From Cyanobacteria bacterium RI_101 (GTDB lineage: Bacteria; Cyanobacteriota; Cyanobacteriia; Cyanobacteriales; Microcystaceae): a stretch of 64,000 nucleotides of DNA. The notes under the pieces are model-generated. The model saw nothing but the letters and a program-made list of their open reading frames with translations, ran no database searches and was not told the origin of the DNA. The translations under genes were made by a program, and so were the position numbers. Each line of letters opens with the position of its first letter. The stretch's first letter is position 1. The DNA lies in NCBI GenBank assembly GCA_016471375.1, contig WGLZ01000074.1, forward strand, positions 1 through 64,000, read 5' to 3'. Positions 46,868-58,141 of this stretch are shown here, in pieces.

Positions 46868-47677
46868 CTAGCTCTGTTGCACTAAGACGATGGTAATGTT
46901 ATCGGAGCCGCCCGCTTCCTTGGCTTCGGTGATTAAATTCAGCGCCTTTTCTTCGCAGGACAGGTCGGACATCAACACCTCTTGGATAATGTCGTCGGAG
47001 ACCTCTTCCGTCAGACCGTCGCTACACATGAGAAAAATATCCCCAGGCTCCGCCTCAAGGGGTTCCACGTCAATATAATTTAGATCCTGACGCCCTAGGC
47101 ATTGGAATAAAACGTGGCGCCAGGGGTGAATCCGGGCTTGCTCCGGCTCAATATCCCCCATTTTCAAGGCCCGGGAGACCCAGGTATGATCCTCGGTAAT
47201 CTGCTCTAAGGTCTGACCCCGCAGGCGGTAGAGGCGGGAATCTCCCACATGGGCCCGCCAGACGCCGTCTCCCCGAAAACTAATAATCACCGCCGTGGTG
47301 CCCATATCCCGGCGCTCCGGGTGTTCCGTCTGATCTTCCAGAATACCTTTGTTAGCGGCGATGAGCGCCTCCTGAAGCAGTTGAGGGGAAGGCGTTTCCG
47401 AATCCCAGTAGGCTTCCAAGTGGGCGGCGATTAACTTAGCCGCGATGGCGCTGGCCTCCTGTCCCCCGGCGTGGCCCCCCATACCGTCCGCCACAATAAA
47501 AAAACGGGCCTCGGGGTCGAGGTAAAAACTATCCTGATTGACCGAACGAACTAGCCCTGGATCGGTCTGGCCAGTGTACTGGCGGTTGAGGGGGGGGGAG
47601 TTTACGTCTAACACAGGGATTCGAGGCGAAGGGTGGGAATAGGGGTCTAGCTTAAAACATTTGGTCTTGACGCTCAA
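46868..47677 (-). CDS. PP2C-type serine/threonine phosphatase
   Basis: The PPM catalytic domain is complete: RSVNQDSFYL, VADGMGGHAGGQEASAIA, GTTAVIISF, HVGDSRLYRL, LMCSDGLTEEVSD and GGSDNITIVLV, with all metal-binding Asp residues. At 269 residues it resembles PphA/Stp1-type single-domain enzymes. Its start overlaps the end of the ABC1 kinase gene by 26 bp, so translation of the two is coupled, pairing a phosphatase with an atypical kinase. Confidence 0.93.
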   Translation of the reverse strand: MSVKTKCFKLDPYSHPSPRIPVLDVNSPPLNRQYTGQTDPGLVRSVNQDSFYLDPEARFFIVADGMGGHAGGQEASAIAAKLIAAHLEAYWDSETPSPQLLQEALIAANKGILEDQTEHPERRDMGTTAVIISFRGDGVWRAHVGDSRLYRLRGQTLEQITEDHTWVSRALKMGDIEPEQARIHPWRHVLFQCLGRQDLNYIDVEPLEAEPGDIFLMCSDGLTEEVSDDIIQEVLMSDLSCEEKALNLITEAKEAGGSDNITIVLVQQS

Positions 47678-49415
47678 TCCGCTTCAGAAGCTTCCAGAGC
47701 GCGAAGAGGGGCCCTACTGCTATTAATAACACAATCCCCGCTAGGGCCCAATAATTGTTTACAAAGAGTAGGGTGGCGGCCAGCAACAACGCGCAACCCC
47801 AAAGGGTATAGGTGGTGGTCATCTGAGTGAAGCTCAGGCGCCGGAGAAGCCGGTCCGATTCGCTGGAGCGCACCCGTAGGCGCACGTCCCCCCGGTCCAG
47901 TTTGTCGAGGGTTTCCTCCAGGCGCCGGGGCAGGGTTAAGGCGCGGCCGCCCATCTGGGCCGCCTGCTTGCCCAGTTCGTCGATAAAGCTATTGCCAAGG
48001 GAGCCGTTCATAGAGTCGTTCATCAGTTGGAGGGCGAAGGGTTGAGCCGCGGCCATAAAGTTAAACTCCGGGTCTAGCCCTTTCCCCACCCCCTCTAGGG
48101 TCGAGAAAGCCCGCATCACGAAGGTGAAGGTGGCCGGAAACCGGAAGGGCTGGTCGTAGGCGATTTCGTAGAGATCGTCGCTGATTTTGCTAATGGACTG
48201 CTCCTCAAAGGGTTTGTCCATGAAGTTGTCCAGCAAAAATTGAATCGAGCGCCGGATGGGGCCGGGGTCGTCGACTTCCTTGAGGGCGCCGAGCGCCACC
48301 AGGGAGGCGACAATGCGGTCGGCGTTTTTTTCCGCCACGCCGAAGAGGGTGTCCAACAGTTTATCTTTAGTTTCCGGGGTAATTTCCCCCATCATGCCGA
48401 AGTCGTAGAAAATCAAGGCGCCGTCGGCCGGGTTAACCGCTAAATTGCCGGGGTGGGGGTCGGCGTGGAAAAAGCCGTGGTTGAGGAGTTGATAGAGATA
48501 GGCTTTAGCGCCCAGTTGGGCGAGGGTCGGACGCTCTAAACCCGCGGCCTCTAGGGCTTCGTAATGACTAATTTTAATGCCGGGCAAATATTCGAGGGTT
48601 AAAATGCGCGGCGCCGTATAGCGCCAATAAACTCGGGGAACCCTCACCCAATCTTCCTGGCGAAAATTGCGGCGGAAGGCGTCGGCGTTGCGCCCTTCCC
48701 GCAGATAGTCGGTCTCCTGCCAGAGAATCCGACAACATTCCTCGTAAATGCCTACCCAGTCCCGACCGTTGCGGCCCCATTTGGGGTGGTTCTGGAAATA
48801 CTGAGCGATTTTTTTGAGAATGGCCAGATCGATGGTGAAGAGTTTTTGGAGTCCGGGGCGCTGGACTTTAACCACCACCTCTTCTCCCGTGTGCAGTTGG
48901 GCCCGGTGAACCTGTCCTAAACTCGCGGCGGCTAGGGGCAGGGGATCAAAACTGCGAAAGAGTTTATCCAGGGGTTTTCCCAATTCCTGTTCAACAATGC
49001 GTCGGGTCTGCTCGTAGCTAAAGGCCGGCACTTCGTCCTGAAGTTTGGAGAGTTCGGCCACGTACTCGGCGGGGAATAAATCGGCCCGGGTGGAAAAGAG
49101 TTGTCCCACCTTAATAAAGGTGGGGCCCAAATTGAGCAAGTTGTGACGAATCCAGCGGGCCTGCTGTTGGCGCCGGGCCTGACGTTTCTCCTCGCTCGCG
49201 CCGCCGGGGTAGCTCCAGGGTTTACCGTTGAGCCAGAGTTGGAACAGTAGGGCGAGGACAAAACCCCAGATATCTAGCCGGCGCCGGGAGACGGAATAGT
49301 TTTCCTGACTCCAACGGTACTTTTTTTCGCTTTCTAAGGGAGGCGGAGTCCCTGGGGCTAACCCTAGGGGGCGGTAGGCGGGGGGGGGATCAAGTCGGGG
49401 GGATAGGGCAGACAC
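47652..49415 (-). CDS. ABC1/UbiB family atypical kinase
   Basis: The family-specific KxGQ motif is in FIKVGQLFSTRADLFP. The nucleotide loop AAASLGQVH, the VVKVQRP lysine, HADPHPGNL catalytic loop and YDFGMMGE metal site follow. Its 587 residues include two C-terminal membrane helices (about 530-575). Cyanobacterial and plastid relatives influence prenyl-quinone metabolism and stress tolerance. It is followed by PP2C with a 26-bp overlap. Confidence 0.93.
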   Translation of the reverse strand: MSALSPRLDPPPAYRPLGLAPGTPPPLESEKKYRWSQENYSVSRRRLDIWGFVLALLFQLWLNGKPWSYPGGASEEKRQARRQQQARWIRHNLLNLGPTFIKVGQLFSTRADLFPAEYVAELSKLQDEVPAFSYEQTRRIVEQELGKPLDKLFRSFDPLPLAAASLGQVHRAQLHTGEEVVVKVQRPGLQKLFTIDLAILKKIAQYFQNHPKWGRNGRDWVGIYEECCRILWQETDYLREGRNADAFRRNFRQEDWVRVPRVYWRYTAPRILTLEYLPGIKISHYEALEAAGLERPTLAQLGAKAYLYQLLNHGFFHADPHPGNLAVNPADGALIFYDFGMMGEITPETKDKLLDTLFGVAEKNADRIVASLVALGALKEVDDPGPIRRSIQFLLDNFMDKPFEEQSISKISDDLYEIAYDQPFRFPATFTFVMRAFSTLEGVGKGLDPEFNFMAAAQPFALQLMNDSMNGSLGNSFIDELGKQAAQMGGRALTLPRRLEETLDKLDRGDVRLRVRSSESDRLLRRLSFTQMTTTYTLWGCALLLAATLLFVNNYWALAGIVLLIAVGPLFALWKLLKRIERQDQMF

Positions 49416-49462
49416 GCAAGTTGCACAAGAAGAAAAAGGGACACAGACGCCGGAGTCGAGAC

Positions 49463-49783
49463 CTAGGCTGGATTAGATTCGCGGTAGGTTTTAAGCTCGG
49501 CTTTAAGGCTAGCCATTTCCGCCCGCAGTTGGTCGAGGGTTTCCTGGAGATCGTCCATCTGCGCTGTCCCTGGGGTCGAACCGACGCCTTGGGCCCCTTG
49601 CTCCGCGCCTTGGGCGGCCCGGCGCTCCACGTCCGTTAACAACTGACGCAAATTTTCCCGTTGCTCGGCCTCGAATTTGCCGAATTCGCTCAAGGCGTTC
49701 GTTAAAGTGTCCTCAACTTTTTCCGTTAGGACTTCCGCTAGGGCGCGGCCCAAAAAAAAAGCGCGGAGGGCGGGATTTTGCAT
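49463..49783 (-). CDS. DUF6825 family protein
   Basis: The 106 residues begin [25 protein letters not shown], a block conserved in cyanobacteria and plastid thylakoid proteins, and end in a coiled coil ([21 protein letters not shown]). No signal peptide is present. Function is unknown. It lies 47 bp upstream of the ABC1 kinase gene in the same direction and may share its transcript. Confidence 0.72.
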   Translation of the reverse strand: MQNPALRAFFLGRALAEVLTEKVEDTLTNALSEFGKFEAEQRENLRQLLTDVERRAAQGAEQGAQGVGSTPGTAQMDDLQETLDQLRAEMASLKAELKTYRESNPA

Positions 49784-49827
49784 AATCCAGGTACCGAAAG
49801 TAGATTTTGTAAAGAATTATAACGTTT

Positions 49828-50040
49828 CTACTCGGGTTTCTCCTCCTCCGCCAGGGAAGAAGGGGGCGCGACGGGCCAATCGCCTTGAGGGGGGAAGCTT
49901 TGCTCCGAGCGCAGGGGCCCCCGCTCGAAATCGGCGCTAGAGCGGAGGGCCAACCCCAGTCCCGCCCCCGTCGCCAGCGCCAGGGCGCCGCTGAGACCTA
50001 AAACTTCGAGCCAGTGAAGGCGCTGAGGAAAGAGTGACAT
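49828..50040 (-). CDS. Small single-helix membrane protein, hypothetical
   Basis: The 70 residues contain one helix (LEVLGLSGALALATGAGLGLAL, about 11-32) and a Pro- and Glu-rich tail. It is in line with the DUF6825 and ABC1 genes (44-bp and 47-bp gaps), so it may head that operon. I do not recognise a family. Confidence 0.5.
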   Translation of the reverse strand: MSLFPQRLHWLEVLGLSGALALATGAGLGLALRSSADFERGPLRSEQSFPPQGDWPVAPPSSLAEEEKPE

Positions 50041-50353
50041 GGCGAAAGGATTCTCAAGATCTGTGCCTCCGCACTGTAAAGACGGCGCCGGCGGTCTGTC
50101 AAGGCGACTATGGGGTCACAAAAATAGTCATCTCATTTCCGCCGGCGGACGGCGGGGCGCCTTTAACCCGGAAAAGAAAAGCTCTTTTCGCCTCTGTCCG
50201 AGTCTCCATAAAAAAAATCCCCAAAAGCTGAGGATTTTAAAAGAGTCGATCGGGAGAGAGAGAAAGCGGGAGGTTTAAGGGGGCGAGACCTTTAGCTATG
50301 CTCAGAACGGAGCCTAGCGGGGGACAATTTTTAGCGGTCTCCTCGTTCCGGCC
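50041..50353. other. 313-bp spacer with cyAbrB terminator
   Basis: No ORF with any family character is found. It holds the promoter side of the 70-residue gene and, at 50214-50238, a hairpin AAAATCC/GGATTTT with an 11-base loop. Read leftward, that hairpin ends in eight T and probably terminates the cyAbrB transcript. Confidence 0.6.
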
Positions 50354-50734
50354 CTAATCTTCTTCGTCTTCGCTCCCGACCTGCTTGAGATGGATATGTT
50401 TGTAGCCCAGCTTGATGATAAACTCATCGCCGGACTTTAAGCCCATTTGCTCCGTGTAGGTGGAGCCAATGACGATTTGGCCGTTTTTGTGGACGCTGAC
50501 CCGGAAGGTCGGCTCCCGGCCCCGGCCGTCTTTAATACCCCCTGGATCGAGGGGAACCCCTTTGGCCGCAAGCACCGCGTCGTAGAAGTCCGTTAAATTG
50601 ACCCGGACTTGGCCGTCTTTTGTGGTGGAGTAATAGCCGCAGGCTTTGGCGGTTTCGCGGCGGGGCAAATGGGAGAGTTCCCTGACTTTTTGCAGGAGAG
50701 CTTTACCCGTTAACGGAATAGCAGTTTCTATCAT
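50354..50734 (-). CDS. cyAbrB-type transcriptional regulator
   Basis: The 126 residues show the cyanobacterial N-terminal region (LTGKALLQKVRELSHLPRRETAKACGYY) and the C-terminal AbrB-type swapped-hairpin DNA-binding domain (PTFRVSVHKNGQIVIGSTYTEQMGLKSGDEF). Such regulators control nitrogen and carbon uptake, hydrogenase and cell-envelope genes. The sequence is nearer to my memory of cyAbrB1 (CalA) than cyAbrB2, but this is not certain. Confidence 0.92.
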   Translation of the reverse strand: MIETAIPLTGKALLQKVRELSHLPRRETAKACGYYSTTKDGQVRVNLTDFYDAVLAAKGVPLDPGGIKDGRGREPTFRVSVHKNGQIVIGSTYTEQMGLKSGDEFIIKLGYKHIHLKQVGSEDEED

Positions 50735-51159
50735 AAGGCTTTAATTTTCCTCAATCGCGAGAGAGGGAGTCGTGTTAGCGGATGAAATTGATCACACTTA
50801 AAATATAGCGCTTAATCCTAGCTAAACCGCGCCCCGGCTTAAAAAATCTTAAGGTTATGAATTTTCAAGAAAACAGACTAAATTCCCCTACAGTCCGTCT
50901 TTTCGGCGCTGAGTGGGGGCAAGCTTTTCCGTAAATTTACATGGAGTCGCGGTTCGATTGCGGCCCGGGTTTTCGCTAAATTCTCGTATTTTTACCGGCA
51001 AAGATCCTATTTTCTAGGCGGCGCTTTTGATTTGTCCCCATTTTCCAACCTCTGCCCCGGTTCCCGAGCCTAAAGCAAGGCGGAGGAAGAGCGAGTGGAG
51101 AAAGCCCCCTGGCCCCTTCTCCAGAGCGGCGTACACAGATCTCGGTTAAAGACTCAGTT

Positions 51160-51310
51160 TTGGGCTTTATCCCCCTAAATCCCCCTTTACAAGGGGGACT
51201 TTGAAGGCCGGTTCCCCCCTTTCCAAGGCTACTGTGTACACATCACTAAAATAATTGCTGAAATTCTATCAAGAACCCCTCCCTAGCCCTCCCCTTGCCA
51301 AGGGGAGGGA
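51160..51310. repeat. MITE-like repeat (copy B) in the cyAbrB-apcE spacer
   Basis: Positions 51221-51310 match 12051-12140 closely, including TGTGTACACATC and CCCTCCCCTTGCC. To the left, GCGGCGTACACAG near 51128 resembles the right terminal repeat of copy A. CCCCCTAAATCCCCCTTTAC hairpins lie between. The rest of the 723-bp spacer (50735-51457) holds no ORF, and its right end carries the apcE terminator. Confidence 0.6.
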
Positions 51311-51408
51311 AAACAAAGAGGGAGAGGGACTTTAACCCCCCTTCTCCCGCTCTGGGAGAAGGGGCTGGGGGATGAGGGCAAACGGATCACCTGACAAATC
51401 TGACCATA

Positions 51409-51430
51409 AAAAAGCCCGCGGGAGGCGGGC
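51409..51430 (-). terminator. Intrinsic terminator of apcE
   Basis: On the minus strand the stem GCCCGC/GCGGGC with a 5-base loop is followed by six T, 28 bp past the apcE stop codon. Confidence 0.9.
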
Positions 51431-51457
51431 ACAGTTTACTCAGACAGTCAAAGAAAA

Positions 51458-54286
<2,829 letters not shown>

Positions 54287-54359
54287 CTAGATTAGACCGT
54301 TTCGGGGATCAACAGGGCAATTGTTAAGAATTGTTTCAAGATTGTTGCAATTCTCGCGA

Positions 54360-55766
54360 TTAGAAGTCGGCTTCGCCCCCCACCACCGCCTCGCGAATCC
54401 GCAAACTGGGGCCGCCGCATCCCACGGCCAGGCCGCTTTGGCCGCCCTTGCCGCAACCGCCGGACTCGTCCCAATAGAAATCGTCGCCGATGGCTTCGAT
54501 ATTGGCCAGGGTTTTAAACACATTCCCCGAGAGCGTCACGTCCCGCACCGGCTCCGCCAATTCCCCGTCCCGGATCATCCAGGCCTCCCCGGCGCTGAAG
54601 GTAAACATTTCGCCGTTGGTCATGCCCCCCAGCCAGTTGCGGGCGTAAACCCCTTCTTTGATCCCCGCCATTAAATCCTGAACCGGCGTGGTTCCCCGAC
54701 CAATCCAGGTGTTGGTCATCCGCACAATAGGAGGGTAATGGTAATTCAAACACCGGGCGTTGCCCGTGGGTTTTTCCCCCAATTTTCCCGCCGTTTCCCG
54801 AGAATGTAAGCGCCCCGCTAAGACGCCGTCCTCAATCAGTTGGGTCGCGGCGGCCGGCGCTCCTTCGTCGTCAAAGGCGTAACTACCTCGGTGTCCCTCC
54901 GGCGCCGCGCCGTCAAAAATTTGCAACTCCGGGGGGCCAAAGCGTTTCCCCAGGCTCATCACCTCCAGTAAATCGGGGTTTTCGTAGAGGGTGTCCGCCT
55001 CGGACAGATGCCCAAAGGCTTCGTGGACAAACAGCCCCGTTAAAATCGGGTCGATCACCACCGGGTAACTTTTACCTTTAACTGTCGGTAAATCCAGCGC
55101 CGTCACGGCCCGTTGAGCGGCGCCGATTACCGTCTGGTCTAAATCCAGTAAATCTTCGTAACCCCGACGAGAACCCATCGTTTCCCGTCCCGTCTGCACC
55201 CGGTCGCCGTCCCTGGCGGTGGCGCTGAAGCGCAGTTCCCAGTCCCACCAAGTTTGTTCTAACCAAGTTCCTTCGGAGGTGGCGAGAAGAATAGTTTGCT
55301 CGCTGTCGCCGTAACGTACCGTAGTGCTGGCAATTTTAGAATTGTAAGTTCTTAAAATCTCGTTGTAATGCCGACACAGCGCCGTTTTTTCCGCCAGATC
55401 CACATCCCGGGGACGGCGCCCCTGGAGGGGATTTTGGAACTGTCCCCGCACAATTTCAATCGGCGCTAGAACCGTTTCCTCTTCCCCCAGCCAACGGGCG
55501 CCGGCCACGGCTCCTTGGATTTGCGCTTCCAACGAGTCCAAATCGTTAAAAGTGGCGAAGCCCCAACCGCCCCGATAACAGGCCCGCACCTGCCCGCCGA
55601 TGGCCAGCCCCTCGCTCAGGGTTTCTAGTCGCTCGCCCCGGTAGAGAATATGGGCGCCCTGGGAGCGCTCCAGACGAATGGCCAAGTAATCCGCCTGGGC
55701 GCGGTAGCGCTGGAGGAGTTCCTGAATTTGGGTTTTAAAGTCGTCAAAGGTCGGGGTTTTCATCAA
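54360..55766 (-). CDS. tldD: TldD/PmbA family metalloprotease (TldD-like)
   Basis: The zinc motif HEAFGH in FVHEAFGHLSEADTLYE is complete, and the C-terminal GGCGKGGQSGLAVGCGGPSLRIR block is typical of TldD subunits. It has 468 residues. In other bacteria TldD acts with TldE/PmbA to cut unfolded peptides and modified peptide leaders. No pmbA gene is adjacent. The first two codons are both ATG. Confidence 0.93.
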   Translation of the reverse strand: MMKTPTFDDFKTQIQELLQRYRAQADYLAIRLERSQGAHILYRGERLETLSEGLAIGGQVRACYRGGWGFATFNDLDSLEAQIQGAVAGARWLGEEETVLAPIEIVRGQFQNPLQGRRPRDVDLAEKTALCRHYNEILRTYNSKIASTTVRYGDSEQTILLATSEGTWLEQTWWDWELRFSATARDGDRVQTGRETMGSRRGYEDLLDLDQTVIGAAQRAVTALDLPTVKGKSYPVVIDPILTGLFVHEAFGHLSEADTLYENPDLLEVMSLGKRFGPPELQIFDGAAPEGHRGSYAFDDEGAPAAATQLIEDGVLAGRLHSRETAGKLGEKPTGNARCLNYHYPPIVRMTNTWIGRGTTPVQDLMAGIKEGVYARNWLGGMTNGEMFTFSAGEAWMIRDGELAEPVRDVTLSGNVFKTLANIEAIGDDFYWDESGGCGKGGQSGLAVGCGGPSLRIREAVVGGEADF

Positions 55767-55823
55767 AATTGAGGAATGAGGGATTCTAACTAGCCTAGAC
55801 CAGGGGACAGTCCTTCGGTAGGG

Positions 55824-56159
55824 TTAGGAAATGGCAAACCCTGTATAGGGGCGAACTTCAGGTTCATGAAATCCAAGAACAATATGTTCTTTCGGAATGC
55901 CGGCTTTAAGAAGTTCATCGGTAATACCATCCTCAGTGCCATCATATTGAACCCAGACTTTACCATTAATAATTTCTAGATGTAGTAAAATACTGTGCAG
56001 ATGGCGCTGGCGATCCCAACCTTCAGAGAGAATAAGATACTGGTCGTTTTCAGGGTCAAAGGCGGCGCGATTTTTGACATTGACGTTAGCATAGGTGATG
56101 TCAGCATAGGGTTTAAGGATATTGCGGATAATTTGACGATAACTGTCTAGTCGATCCAT
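55824..56159 (-). CDS. xisI: XisI-type protein
   Basis: The 111 residues (MDRLDSYRQIIRNILKPYADI...NDQYLILSEGWDRQRHLHSILLHLEIINGKVWVQYDGTEDGI) match XisI, named for controlling fdxN-element excision in heterocystous cyanobacteria but widespread in non-heterocystous ones as a pair with XisH. It overlaps xisH by 13 bp. No excision element is visible here, so the role is unknown and may be toxin-antitoxin-like. Confidence 0.93.
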   Translation of the reverse strand: MDRLDSYRQIIRNILKPYADITYANVNVKNRAAFDPENDQYLILSEGWDRQRHLHSILLHLEIINGKVWVQYDGTEDGITDELLKAGIPKEHIVLGFHEPEVRPYTGFAIS

Positions 56160-56563
56160 CGAGTGATAATCTCCAGGCTAGGGTTGAATGTAAAGAGTTT
56201 CAAAACTTGGTTTTCCAAGAGAATCTGTCCAACTTCTTGATCGAATATCTTTAAGAAACTGGCATCTCGAATAGCTAGATAGAGAATACGTTCGGGGTCA
56301 ATTCGATTTAAAACGTTTTGATATAAGATATATTGACCCAGGGCTACCTCCAGGTCGCGAATCTCAGATGGACTGACGAAGCTTTTGATTTCAACGGCAA
56401 TTTTTTGAGTCCCCTTTTCAGCGGTGATCAGTTTTTCACCTGCTAGATCAATAAAAAGGTCTTTTTTCCCAATCTTGAGGTTGTAAGGATCGTGGCTGAT
56501 ATGCCATCCGTCTTTAATCAGGGCTTGTTTACAACTATCATGATAAATATCTTTAGCTGGCAT
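56147..56563 (-). CDS. xisH: XisH-type protein (endonuclease-like fold)
   Basis: The 138 residues begin MPAKDIYHDSCKQALIKDGWHISHDPY, the XisH signature. They carry a restriction-nuclease-like core (DLFIDLAGEKLITAEKGTQKIAVEIKSF, with an Asp and a Glu-x-Lys). It overlaps xisI by 13 bp. Its Shine-Dalgarno GGAGGAG lies inside the preceding LDDLINY tail remnant. Confidence 0.92.
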   Translation of the reverse strand: MPAKDIYHDSCKQALIKDGWHISHDPYNLKIGKKDLFIDLAGEKLITAEKGTQKIAVEIKSFVSPSEIRDLEVALGQYILYQNVLNRIDPERILYLAIRDASFLKIFDQEVGQILLENQVLKLFTFNPSLEIITRWID

Positions 56564-56604
56564 AGATTTAAAGTTTCTCCTCCGCTATCTCGACCATTTT
56601 ATAT

Positions 56605-56655
56605 TTTATGTCATAGTTGATGAGGTCGTCGAGGTCTCCAGCGCCGGAGTTGTCA
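56605..56655 (-). repeat. LDDLINY tail remnant 1 (between XisHI and HepT-MntA)
   Basis: Read leftward this segment encodes SGAGDLDDLINYDIKYK..., an open fragment with no start. Its core at 56605-56635 is identical over 31 bp to 57857-57887. It ends 4 bp before the xisH start codon. Confidence 0.8.
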
Positions 56656-56676
56656 TCTTAAGCGAGGCGCATAGGT

Positions 56677-57018
56677 TTAAATATCTTCAAGAGCGATGAG
56701 TGGTTCAATATAATTGAGCAAATCAGGCAGATTTTCATTAACCACTGTCCAGACCTCCTGGAGATCTACTTCATTGTAATCATGAGTGATGATGTCGCGC
56801 ATTCCAGCAATTTCTTTCCAAGGAATAGTAGGGTGTTGTGCTCTAAAGTCTTTAGAGAGACGTTTAGTGGCTTCACCGATAATAGTAATGCGGCGTAAAA
56901 TGGCGTCTTGTTTCTCGATGTTTGCGGCTAGACGCTCAAAGTCAACTCCTTCAATATAGTGAAGAATAAGTTTTATGGCTTCTACGATATCGATTAGAGT
57001 TGCTCGATCACGCGACAT
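56677..57018 (-). CDS. hepT: HepT-like protein (DUF86, HEPN toxin)
   Basis: The 113-residue HEPN protein shows the RX4HxY RNase motif as Arg74-x4-His79-x-Tyr81 (MRDIITHDYNEVD). In characterised HepT/MntA pairs the HEPN protein is the toxin. It is encoded directly after the nucleotidyltransferase with an 11-bp overlap, the standard MntA-HepT order. Confidence 0.93.
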   Translation of the reverse strand: MSRDRATLIDIVEAIKLILHYIEGVDFERLAANIEKQDAILRRITIIGEATKRLSKDFRAQHPTIPWKEIAGMRDIITHDYNEVDLQEVWTVVNENLPDLLNYIEPLIALEDI

Positions 57019-57346
57019 AAATCACCTCAGCAGAATCTAGGATATTTTTACGTCTCAGCCAGTTATGACTTTTTTCAATGGCTTTTTTACTAACTAAATC
57101 AACGTCGCGATGCAACAGAGATGCAAGTTCTTCTTGCATCCTAATTTTTTCAAACAGTCCTCGTTTGGCATTGGGGCGGTAGGAGACCAACACGTCAATA
57201 TCGCTATCAGGGGAGAAATTATCGCATAGAATAGACCCAAAAAGGGCGAGTTCAGAAACTTGCCATCGCTGACAGAATGCAACAAGTTGTTCTGGGGTAA
57301 TCCCCAGTCGGGATTGAAGTCTGGAGTTTAGTTTTAGTGTATTCAT
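57008..57346 (-). CDS. mntA: MntA-like nucleotidyltransferase antitoxin
   Basis: The minimal nucleotidyltransferase motif GSX10DxD is intact (Gly37-Ser38 ... Asp49-x-Asp51 in FGSILCDNFSPDSDIDVLV). In studied pairs this enzyme AMPylates HepT and neutralises it. It has 112 residues. The ATG overlaps (ATGA) the stop of an LDDLINY tail remnant immediately upstream. Confidence 0.93.
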   Translation of the reverse strand: MNTLKLNSRLQSRLGITPEQLVAFCQRWQVSELALFGSILCDNFSPDSDIDVLVSYRPNAKRGLFEKIRMQEELASLLHRDVDLVSKKAIEKSHNWLRRKNILDSAEVIYVA

Positions 57347-57359
57347 AGGTTATTTCTTT

Positions 57360-57405
57360 CTAGGCGGTAGTTGATAAGATCGTCGAGGTCTCCGGCGCCG
57401 AAACG
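57360..57405 (-). repeat. LDDLINY tail remnant 2 (between HepT-MntA and HicAB)
   Basis: The leftward frame reads RHYRFGAGDLDDLINYRLERNNL then stop. It shares the coding sequence for GA-x-x-LDDLINY with remnants 1 and 3. The stop codon overlaps the mntA start. Confidence 0.8.
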
Positions 57406-57425
57406 GTAGTGGCGGATCAGAAGAT

Positions 57426-57641
57426 TTATGCTGGAACTTCAACTAAACCAACTTTGGTTGTCGGGTTTGGAATAATTTCTCCTTGCTCTTGTAAAACTTC
57501 AAGATAGAGGTCGATTGCCTCTTTAATGTTTTCCTGAACCTCTTCAAAGGTATCTCCAATACTCACGCAACCCGGTAAGTCGGGAACCATTGCGCCCCAG
57601 TTGGTTTCGCCTCGTTCATAGATAACTGCATACTCTTTCAT
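57426..57641 (-). CDS. hicB: HicB-type antitoxin
   Basis: The 71-residue protein from ATG 57641 begins MKEYAVIYERGETNWGAMVPDLPGC and is a partial RNase-H-like HicB domain without a separate DNA-binding domain. I choose this start because GGAGG lies 8 bases upstream; a longer frame to 57671 overlaps hicA. It begins 3 bp after the hicA stop. Confidence 0.93.
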   Translation of the reverse strand: MKEYAVIYERGETNWGAMVPDLPGCVSIGDTFEEVQENIKEAIDLYLEVLQEQGEIIPNPTTKVGLVEVPA

Positions 57642-57643
57642 GG

Positions 57644-57832
57644 TCAATCCTCCAATTGAGCTTGTTTCCAAATCGATGCCAATGTTCCTTTGGGGATGTC
57701 GTCTCCAGGTTTGCCCGGAACAACGACGATTCCTGATTTTATATCATGGGTAAGAATTCGATGGCTACCCCGCATTCGGATTTGATACCAACCATCAGCT
57801 TCTAACCGTTTAAGTATATCGCGAACTTTCAT
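57644..57832 (-). CDS. hicA: HicA-type mRNA interferase toxin
   Basis: The 62-residue double-stranded-RNA-binding-like fold has the catalytic His24 in MRGSHRIL and the usual ending IPKGTLASIWKQAQ. It is transcribed ahead of hicB. Its ATG overlaps the stop of LDDLINY remnant 3 (TGATG). Confidence 0.94.
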   Translation of the reverse strand: MKVRDILKRLEADGWYQIRMRGSHRILTHDIKSGIVVVPGKPGDDIPKGTLASIWKQAQLED

Positions 57833-57839
57833 CAGTCAT

Positions 57840-57904
57840 CTTCTCCCGGATGATACTTTATGTCATAGTTGATGAGGTCGTCGAGGTTTTCGGCGCCGAA
57901 GTCC
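57840..57904 (-). repeat. LDDLINY tail remnant 3 (upstream of HicAB)
   Basis: The leftward frame reads DFGAENLDDLINYDIKYHPGEDD then stop, after an in-frame TAG. The 31-bp core at 57857-57887 is identical to remnant 1. It is too short to be a gene and has no start codon. Confidence 0.8.
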
Positions 57905-57913
57905 TAGCGGCGG

Positions 57914-58141
57914 TCAGTAAATCCCGGCTAATCCTCCTATCTCAACGCTGACGGCGTCCAAGCGGTTATCCCTGGGGCGGTAAGATAAGAGTTCCATGCC
58001 AATCGGTTCTCCTGTTGTTTCATCTTTAATTAAAATCACGCCGTTGCCTAACTCTGTGGCAATTTGATTTTTGCGGGGGGGTTGCCAAAAGACGGTTAAG
58101 AGTTCCGTTTCTGGTTCATAGTAGATTTTTATTTGTGCCAT
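57914..58141 (-). CDS. DUF2283 family protein
   Basis: This 75-residue protein (MAQIKIYYEPETELLTVFWQ...GNGVILIKDETTGEPIGMELLSY) is of DUF2283 type, a small family often paired with toxin-like genes. Its ATG overlaps the end of a broken upstream frame (58129-58281), which is probably the remnant of its partner. Confidence 0.85.
   Translation of the reverse strand: MAQIKIYYEPETELLTVFWQPPRKNQIATELGNGVILIKDETTGEPIGMELLSYRPRDNRLDAVSVEIGGLAGIY

Noticed and set aside
50039-50278. Plus-strand ORF in the cyAbrB spacer
   Set aside because: It has no Shine-Dalgarno sequence or recognisable domain and runs through the terminator hairpin.
55824-56563. XisH/XisI as evidence for an fdxN excision element and heterocyst formation
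   Set aside because: No fdxN, XisF-type recombinase or element borders are present, and XisHI pairs are common in cyanobacteria without heterocysts.
56605-57904. The three LDDLINY segments as integron attC sites
   Set aside because: They lack the paired R/L core boxes and imperfect palindrome of attC, and no integrase gene is in the window; they read better as coding remnants.
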